Shown here: in pieces, positions 5,306-6,003 of the stretch
How the letters are laid out: each line of letters starts with the position of its first letter
Numbering within the stretch: the stretch's first letter is position 1
DNA from: Promethearchaeota archaeon CR_4
GTDB taxonomy: Archaea > Asgardarchaeota > Lokiarchaeia > Sigyniarchaeales > CR-4
Direction of reading: 5' to 3'
NCBI GenBank assembly: GCA_001940655.1
Contig: MBAA01000018.1
Span: 16,679 to 22,681, forward strand
Length of the DNA: 6,003 nucleotides
Made by a program: the position numbers and the translations under genes
The notes under the pieces: model-generated
The model's input: the letters and a program-made list of their open reading frames with translations, nothing else
Told to the model about the DNA's origin: nothing
The model's database searches: none

Positions 5306-5551
5306 TGCCCTTCTTCGCATAAGGTAGTTTGCATTCCCCTTGTCTGTCATAATGACATTTTTCTCTAGTAATTTTAGGCGATATTTTGGTTTTAGTCTTC
5401 ATTCGTAATTTTAGACGTATTTTAATCCAGATTCTCCGGCATTTCGACGAAAGAACGTTTAAATCTCTTCCTTTTTTTTGTTCAAGTATTGGGTTTCAGA
5501 TTTCCCAGATAGCAGAAGAATTTTCAGGACTTAATCAATTATAATTCCTCC
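5306..5551. repeat. Diverged ~246-bp direct repeat, copy 2
   Basis: This is the partner of 301-546, same orientation and almost the same length, with only compensating single-base gaps. It lies 184 nt upstream of the dyad of the fusion-gene promoter, as copy 1 lies upstream of the left-edge gene. No coding frame or RNA family is recognised in it. Possible origins are a duplicated regulatory region or a decayed mobile or attachment element. Confidence 0.6.
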
Positions 5552-6003
5552 TTTTGATCAAAAAAAGATGCGATATCTATGAGGTTATTTATGTATTTTA
5601 TGAAATTATTCAGATATTATTTCTATTGTTTTATTGCAAAATAGAGTTCAGCTGTTTCCTCCGGAAGGTTTGGATATTTTTTCAATATCCTGTTTTTTTA
5701 ATTATTTTCACATTTCCCCTTGGTGTCGTGACTTCAACAGACTTATAAGCGAATACCCGATCTTTACCTTAGTAACAAGGGCTTGATGCAATTATTCCTA
5801 TTTTCGAGGAGCAGACACTATCAACATGCAAAATTGCTGCCAAATTTTCGAATGGGAACCCTTATTCTGCCAAGAATGTGCCAAAAGACTTATATAGCTA
5901 TATGACGATATAGTTAGTGTCAGAAATTGACGTTTGGGAATATTAACATTGGCCTTCGCGCAAACCACGACCCAACATGTTAATAGCATTGGAATTTCAC
6001 CCT
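5552..6003. other. AT-rich intergenic stretch, no supported gene
   Basis: The composition is very AT-rich and frames lack third-position bias. CTTATAAG (5742-5749) is a TATA-like palindrome, and an ATG 40 nt later (5786) opens a 39-codon frame ending 5905. The spacing fits this genome's promoters but the codons look non-coding. CTATAT-GACG-ATATAG (5898-5913) is a perfect inverted repeat. A frame entering from the right edge on the minus strand stops at 5798 and does not look like a protein. Confidence 0.4.

Noticed and set aside
5139..5402. 87-aa minus-strand frame
   Set aside because: It crosses the edge of the repeat, has no coding-like composition and no recognised motif.
5786..5905. 39-codon plus-strand frame 40 nt after CTTATAAG
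   Set aside because: The spacing fits, but the codons are AT-rich without bias and the TATA-like site is a simple palindrome in AT-rich DNA.

Overview
The window looks archaeal. All five supported genes lie on the minus strand. Three promoters have an archaeal-type TATA box (TTTAAA core) whose centre is 37-39 nt before the start codon. The largest gene begins with a zinc ribbon of the archaeal/eukaryotic TFB (TFIIB) type. Genes are GC-rich with GC-rich third positions, and the gaps between them are AT-rich. Only about 57% of the window is coding. I cannot name the phylum from this sequence.

Layout from left to right: (1) 1-257, minus: N-terminal part of a small two-helix membrane protein, cut by the window edge. 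(2) 258-1010: mostly non-coding; holds one copy of a ~246-bp diverged repeat, then a plus-strand promoter with a 36-bp dyad in front of a possible 47-codon gene (707-850). (3) 1011-1930, minus: a two-gene operon with overlapping stop and start (TGATG), encoding two membrane-anchored proteins. The first has a possible FKBP-like ectodomain and the second a CUB-like ectodomain. (4) 2230-2898, minus: a winged-helix DNA-binding protein with a large hairpin just upstream of its TATA box. (5) 2899-3461: non-coding; contains a strong plus-strand TATA box followed by inverted repeats, a possible small RNA. (6) 3462-5030, minus: a ~522-residue protein joining a TFB-type zinc ribbon to a middle region I do not recognise and a C-terminal array of eight 26-residue LRV (leucine-rich repeat variant) repeats. 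(7) 5031-6003: the promoter of that gene, the second copy of the ~246-bp repeat, and AT-rich sequence with no supported gene.

The strongest observations are two. First, the TFB-ribbon/LRV fusion: the family position normally filled by the cyclin folds, which bind TBP and DNA, holds a helical repeat array instead. Second, the promoter of this fusion gene is nearly duplicated in front of the small plus-strand ORF: a 36-bp dyad (28/36 identical), then exactly 13 nt, then TTTAAAAG. This suggests one regulator controls both. The winged-helix protein encoded between them is a candidate regulator by position only. All alignments were done by eye; no database was consulted.
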